Shown piece by piece: positions 29,330-33,945 of a DNA stretch of 33,945 nt. The translations under genes and the position numbers were made by a program. Source of the stretch: Hirsutella rhossiliensis. Lineage: Eukaryota > Ascomycota > Sordariomycetes > Hypocreales > Ophiocordycipitaceae. The stretch is taken from NCBI RefSeq assembly GCF_020360975.1, contig NW_025408704.1, positions 1 through 33,945 of the forward strand, in the 5' to 3' direction. The notes under the pieces were generated by a model. The model searched no databases and was not told the DNA's origin. It saw only the letters and a program-made list of their open reading frames with translations. Each line of letters begins with the position of its first letter. Position 1 is the stretch's first letter.

Positions 29330-30953
29330 GCCTTGAAGTCGGTATTAACGGGCTCTTGGGCTTGTGCCGCAACGGAACAATCGTATGTTGCTTCGTTGGC
29401 AAATCGAAGCGATATATGCCCCGGGCGCGTTGAGCAGCATAATCCTGATGCCTACTTGATGCCTGAAGATTGATCTCCTCGAGGTTTTGGGCTTGGCCCT
29501 TCTGCCTGACGATGACACAGCCATTTTGTATGGTCAGGCGGCTGCCGTTAAAGTCGCAGATGGAACCTTCTGGAGAATCTCTTTGGCTTGGCCTTAAAGC
29601 AGAGTTCTTTCTCCTCGATCTTGAGAAATGCATCTGTGCCAACAATGAATGTGTCATCCGTTTGCAAGGCCGCGATGCCAAACAGGTCCTTGTCGGCGAT
29701 GTTGTTTGCCGTGATCAGAAGGCACGGGTCAAACGAAGAGGTTTCATATTAAGCTTGCGGCAGTGATGGTCGTGATATGTGTTGAACCAGTGGGCTCCTG
29801 CCTCTGCGATGCCATATAGCGGCTTCACGATTCGCAGGATTGTTCCTCTGGATATCTTCTTTGAGTTCTTGAGGAAGGGCTGCAAGGATGACACGGGCCA
29901 GCTTGGTCTGGGATTGTGTGTATGCCATCGTGATGTCTCTGATCATGATGAACATATCCCGTGTGCAGAGAAACGGTGCTAAGGTTAAGGCCACGCGTTG
30001 TGCGGGCCGGCTGATGGTAGGGCTTGTGTGAGGATCCCACGTTTCCCATCATCATTGTATCCTTGCACAACGAGGCGTGATTTCTCGTATGGCGTTGCAG
30101 TATTTCTTCCCTTAACCTCTCTGACCATTCGTGATTTGAAGACACGATATCCACCATGTTTATTCGCATCGAATTCTTCGGGTACAATGACCCCAGCGGC
30201 GAGGAGGTTCGTGAGCTCGAGTGTGTCGGAAGCTTCAAATGGGAAACCGGTGCTTGTGATCTTTCCTTCAGCTCGTAGCCGCTTGGTTAGGCCGAGATGT
30301 TCCATTTCTTTTCGAACAAGAAACGCATTAGCTTCATGATGAACGATAAATTGAACGGGTGAGCAAACAATAGTGGATTCTGATGTGCCATTTTGTGCAG
30401 CATCCTTCCTAGGTCGGCCACGCCTGCGCGGCCTCTTTGGCTCAGGGTATTCGAAAGGTTTGGGTTGGTCTTCTGTAGGAAGAGGAAGAGGTTGTTGAGT
30501 TGTGGGTGGAAGGGGAAGAGGGTTTTGAAGAGGATGTTGTTGATCGGATTGTGTTGAGGGAAGGAGTGATTGTTGTGTTGATGGGTCTGTGCGGCTAGGG
30601 CTAGGGTCGGGTTGCAACTGAGGAAGGAGCGATTCCGGGTGACGATAGTACGGTTGGACGCATGTACTGCGAAATTTCGCTGGTCCGTTGTCCAGGTCAA
30701 CTGCGATTTCCGTATCCGTCACCTCGAGCACTTTATATGGGCCTTGCCATCCGTGCTTCTCGCGAAATACGCGAACTTCGCTTCCTAGCGCCAGGGATAG
30801 GGGCAGGCGCAACGCTGTATCAGGCCCATTACGCGTATTTAACGCGGTCTGAACCTTCCTCTGGGCGTTGATCTTCCTCAGCTCTGACATCGTTCGCCAC
30901 ACCGCCTTAGCTCTTGCCATTGCGGAAGGTGTAGGCGGCGAATCCATCGTCAT
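29330..30953 (-). pseudogene. Copia integrase C-terminus and reverse transcriptase, frameshifted
   Basis: The frame 30953-29985 starts with an integrase tail: a GSEVRVFREKHGWQGPYKVLEV module (30700-30800) that resembles the small barrel of integrase C-termini. A Pro/Gln-rich linker (30480-30620) and a basic RRRGRPRK motif follow. RT begins near 30330, with SRLVVQGYND at about 30055-30085. After frame changes it passes ITMAYTQSQTKLARVILAALP (about 29860-29925), then LYGIAEAG. The catalytic box is in the form QTDDT near 29650, where Gln-Thr replaces the usual Tyr-Val, a form I recall from other fungal Copia elements. Both Asp are intact. Confidence 0.8.
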
Positions 30954-31977
30954 TCGAGGCAGAGCACCGAAGACGAGGAGGGTTGAACGAGGCCATCCGG
31001 ACCGGCTGTGTCGTTGACAGCCTTGAAAGCCATTTGAAGGACTTGATCAGGGCTCACGGTATCCTTCAGCTCTGCCTTTAATATATCATATGCTCTTCGG
31101 ACGGGCACATGATACTTCTCAACCTTCCCAACAGCCCAATGTGCTTCCACAGGCACCTGATGACACGTTATTCCCATCAATTTCGCTTCTGCTTGGAACT
31201 CGGCAGCAGCGAAATTCGTGCCTGCGTCATGAGTGATCACATCGGGTGGTCCAAGGTATGTATCCATCCAACATTGTTTCAACGCGAGCCACGTTTCCTT
31301 GGCCGTCATGTTGGATAGGAATCTCCTGCCTGATAGGCAGTGGCTTGATCAACAACATGGAGGACTGGTCTGCCACCCAATGTCATGACATCAACGATGA
31401 CTTCGTAATTGAAGTCACAATCATCCTTCAAGCTGAACTTGAACCTTCGTGGCGGGTCGGATTTCATCTGACAGTAGTGGCAGAACTTCTTGATCATTTC
31501 CAGAGCTTCGATTTCCACATCATGGCCAGCCGAATTCAGCAGCTTGTGCAGCCGATACACGGATGGATGACCAAAACGCGTGTGGAGGCGCCGCAATTCA
31601 GCCTCCGTGAGATATGCCACTGATGCCTCTTGTTTCCGCAAGAAGAACCACGCGTGACCCCATCTTCGAATCACTGGAACGCTCACACCATTGCCAACGA
31701 GCTCGTTCGTGACGTTATTTAAATATACGCCGAGCCGATCCATATCAGCCAGGCATAGGAGGAATGGCGTTGGCACGCTGACTATATGAAAATCAACCTC
31801 TCCCACTGGTGTGTTCAAGGTGATCACGCCAAGTGGTGTTTCCAATCTTCCTGCACCAAATCTAACTGGTTCGGGCTTGCGATCATCACGGAATTGGACT
31901 GGGGGCATCTCTCGTTGGAGAGCACGCAGTTGTTCGATTCCTCCTGTCGATATGCATGCCGCACCTGTGTCCGGCAT
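30950..31977 (-). pseudogene. Copia protease end and integrase, frameshifted
   Basis: The first frame (31977-31306) begins MPDTGAACISTGG, where the DTGA motif is a likely protease active site. It continues through a strand-rich segment to the pre-integrase zinc domain LHTRFGHPS...CHYC (about 31490-31585). The integrase core's first Asp is in VIVDVM near 31385. After a frameshift near 31320 the second frame (31309-30950) has THDAGTNF (second Asp, about 31205-31235) and EAHWAVGKVEKYH (catalytic Glu, about 31110-31150). All three DDE residues are present. The open stretch continues into the RT frame across another indel near 30955. Confidence 0.85.
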
Positions 31978-32031
31978 GATTCCTGGAACGAGTCTTGAGA
32001 GTAACGATCTAGTATGAATTGTGTGGGTTCG

Positions 32032-32572
32032 TCACTGTTGAATAACTTGATGCCTACTGAGAGATCCGATGATGGAAAGCTTTCGCAGCAGCGTAGAACG
32101 ATTCATAAGGGTCAGAGGAGTCAGAATCATCGGATTCCTCGGTGCTCGAGTCATCCTGATCCTGTGATTCCCTTCATAGTCAGCCAAGAACATAGCATAC
32201 GAACGAGATTGACCGTGGAAGCCTCTCTCGTAGATACTTCTCTTGGCTGCTTTTCTCTCGTTTTCAGGATGTCTCGTTGAGAAACAACCTTCCTTGCCGC
32301 AAACGTAGCATTTCTTCTTCCAATTTGGCTGACGCCTTTGTGATTGACCTCTTGTTCCGCCGGAATTTCGCTGAAATTTGCGATCCACGAAGTGCTGATC
32401 ATGTCCTCTATCCAGGTCTTGGGGATATTGGCCACTGGGTTGTTCAGATCGTTCATCTTGCATGGCAGATAGCGATGATCGAAGCTGTGATGCCAATCAA
32501 ATGTAGGTGCGGGAGAGTATATCGCGAGTCGGAATTCAGGCACACCACGGCACGCCCTGAGCGTTGCATCGA
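32032..32572 (-). pseudogene. Copia nucleocapsid region with CX2CX4CX4H knuckle
   Basis: The minus-strand frame 32496-32032 contains a Gln/Arg-rich stretch (QSQRRQPNWKKK) and CYVCGKEGCFSTRH at about 32279-32320. The metal ligands occur in the order C, C, C, H, not the usual C, C, H, C. As far as I recall, this form with a GKEGC core is common in fungal Copia elements. It binds the genomic RNA. A second overlapping frame (32675-32151) carries the upstream part of the same protein, shifted by an indel. Confidence 0.7.
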
Positions 32573-33738
32573 TCAGGCCACCTTCGCCGCCAGACTTATC
32601 CCCGAGTGCTCTCCTACAGAGCCGCAATTTCGTAAGAAGGGCCTGGAGGACCTCGTCAGATGACTTACCGGGCATCTCAGCCCGAAGTCGGCTGAAGGTG
32701 AGGTGCTCCAGTGGGTATGATACATCTTCTGGTTGATTTCGGTGTCAAAGTGCTCTTTCATCTTCTGATACATCTCAGCGAAGGTTAAATCAGTGCTGAT
32801 TTCGTGTAGAAAGAAGGACTGAGCTTCGGCCAGAATCGAAGGGAAAACACCATGGAATTTAGACGGAGGAATGTTTGCTTGACGGCACACGCTCATGAAT
32901 TTCCGGATCTTGTCATCGAAGATATCGTATGGTTCGCCGGTATAGGCTAGTTTCTTGTCCCATATCTTAATGAATCTAATCGTGAGATCGGCCTCAACTT
33001 CCTCGTTCTCGAATCGAACAGGTGGAATGCTCGTGTATGCATCTCGGAAGTTGGTAGTCCGTACGGGGAGCGTCTGCTGATACCGAGGATTCGCGCCATT
33101 GATGCTGAGGCTCTTGCTGAGCGGGTTGATGGGTCCAATGATCTGAGGGATTCCGGTTCCGCCGGTCGGGTAATAGTTGGCTGCTGGATTACTACCGGTG
33201 CCGGTGACGATATAGCCGCTTTAACAGTTCCTTGGAGCAGCTTCTGTTTCACCTTATATGCCACGGTGTTTTCAGCAACCTCTTGACCAAGCAACTCGTT
33301 CTCATCCCATTCAGGAAGTTCGTTACTTGTTAGAAGGCCACATAAAGCTCGAGAGATGCTAGAGTTGGCCTTGCCCATAGATCCCCTAATTCTGAGAAGC
33401 GTCCGGAGTCTTGATCTAAGGCGTGGGTTGATTAGTTCGAAGTCATCATAGCTCCATCCCGTGAAGTCGTTATACAGATCCCCAAGCAGGGCAATTCCGT
33501 GGTTACGTTTATCCACCGTGTATGTTGCCACACAGCCTAAGAAGCTGTTGCGGTGGACAAGGAGGAGCTCTGGGTGATAGGTTCGTTGAGGAAATCCGCG
33601 TCGAAATGCCTGATCGGGAGTGAAGGGAGCTCCACGATCGTCAGGTTCCGTTCAACGAGTTGCCTGTCTTCGAGAGACACGTTGGCCGGGTATCCTGGGC
33701 TGTTGCCGGGCTAGTGCGGCAGATGAATTGTCAGACAT
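32573..33738 (-). pseudogene. Copia Gag, frameshifted
   Basis: The best start is the ATG at 33738 (MSDNSSAALARQQP). Its frame meets a stop near 33650, and the protein continues in shifted frames through about 33540 into the long open frame ending at 32947 (including RNHGIALLGDLYNDFTGWSY). It then continues in 32896-32573 (FHGVFPSILAEAQSFFLHEI and a YQKMKEHFDTEINQ stretch). This is the capsid-like, helical, hydrophilic profile of fungal Copia Gag proteins. I see no membrane segment or signal peptide. Three or more indels are needed. Confidence 0.7.
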
Positions 33739-33945
33739 ATTGACAGGCTGTGTGCTGAGAAACAGGGCACAGGTGTCAATGAGGTTATCAATGCGATAGG
33801 CACGCCTAAGGGTCGCTGATGACAGCAAAGCTTAGGCACGGTTATAACTAGAGGGCTCTGATGAGTCTTCGTAGCAATCCGCGCGTTAGCAACTATCCTA
33901 CCGTCAGGAGCTTCGCTTTGCAGAGCGTGACGATAGTTAGCTCTC
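33739..33945. other. Leader region of the right-hand Copia element, to the window edge
   Basis: This lies upstream of the Gag start on the minus strand and contains no supported gene. It should be the untranslated leader, with the primer-binding site and 5' LTR at or beyond the edge. No copy of any part of it is found on the left side of the element. Confidence 0.45.

Larger units (their letters stand above)
28388..33738 (-). mobile_element. Ty1/Copia retrotransposon coding region, not RIP-mutated
   Basis: Minus-strand domains run in Copia order: gag (33738-32570), zinc knuckle (about 32390-32430), protease region and integrase (31977-30950), RT (30953-29500), RNase H (29328-28747). I could not identify either LTR. 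The 5' LTR should lie to the right of 33945, and no second copy exists in the window to reveal the 3' LTR. The GC-normal composition means it escaped RIP. Like the other young elements, its pol is split by single-base frameshifts. Confidence 0.85.

Noticed and set aside
1..33945. tRNA, rRNA, CRISPR array or bacterial-type operon
   Set aside because: No cloverleaf, rRNA core or regularly spaced repeat was seen. All repeats found belong to transposable elements or their leaders.

Overview
This is a repeat-dominated accessory window from a filamentous ascomycete, most likely a Pezizomycotina species. The evidence is eukaryotic retrotransposons of fungal type, a Fot1/pogo-type DNA transposon, a large DUF6606-type fungal protein, and long stretches very rich in TpA and poor in CpA/TpG, which is the signature of repeat-induced point mutation (RIP). 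I see no bacterial features, tRNAs, rRNAs or CRISPR arrays. The genus cannot be read from the sequence. A heat-labile-enterotoxin-like ADP-ribosyltransferase gene would fit an insect- or plant-associated member of the Hypocreales, but that is inference.

Layout. (1) Positions 1-2446 and 8390-about 11050 are the two halves of an old, heavily RIP-mutated Ty3/Gypsy element on the minus strand. Its order is gag, protease, first half of RT, then second half of RT and RNase H. A pair of inverted repeat arms (1-311 and 1050-1363) flanks the RNase H remnant. (2) Positions 2447-8389 are a young Ty3/Gypsy chromovirus on the plus strand that is not RIP-mutated. Its two LTRs differ only by two 2-bp indels, its target duplication is AGAAC, and it sits inside the old element's RT. 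(3) Positions 11440-13222 and 19335-22224 are two pieces of one RIP-killed DUF6606-type gene on the minus strand, starting at 22224. (4) Between those pieces, 13223-19334 is a RIP-mutated Ty1/Copia element on the minus strand with target duplication CTAGT. (5) Positions 22982-25180 are a frameshifted ADP-ribosyltransferase (enterotoxin A chain-like) gene on the minus strand. (6) Positions 25463-28087 are a Fot1/pogo-type transposon with long terminal inverted repeats and a TA duplication. (7) Positions 28388-33738 are the coding part of a second, non-RIP-mutated Copia element on the minus strand, running toward or past the right edge.

How it fits together. The window reads as a stratigraphy. 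A large gene was hit by a Copia element and, by position, probably also by a Gypsy element. Gene and elements were then mutated by RIP, so that Gln and Trp codons became stops and catalytic Asp became Asn. Later a chromovirus landed inside the dead Gypsy and has not been mutated. Conceptually removing the Copia element with one copy of its duplication restores the DUF6606 reading frame, and removing the young chromovirus restores the old RT frame, so these two insertion events can be checked directly.

All of the GC-normal genes (young Gypsy, pogo transposase, right Copia, ADP-ribosyltransferase) carry several small frameshifts. Several lie in or next to homopolymer runs while the surrounding protein motifs are intact. 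Some of these breaks may therefore be sequencing or assembly errors rather than real decay. I list those genes as pseudogenes as read and note this doubt in each entry.
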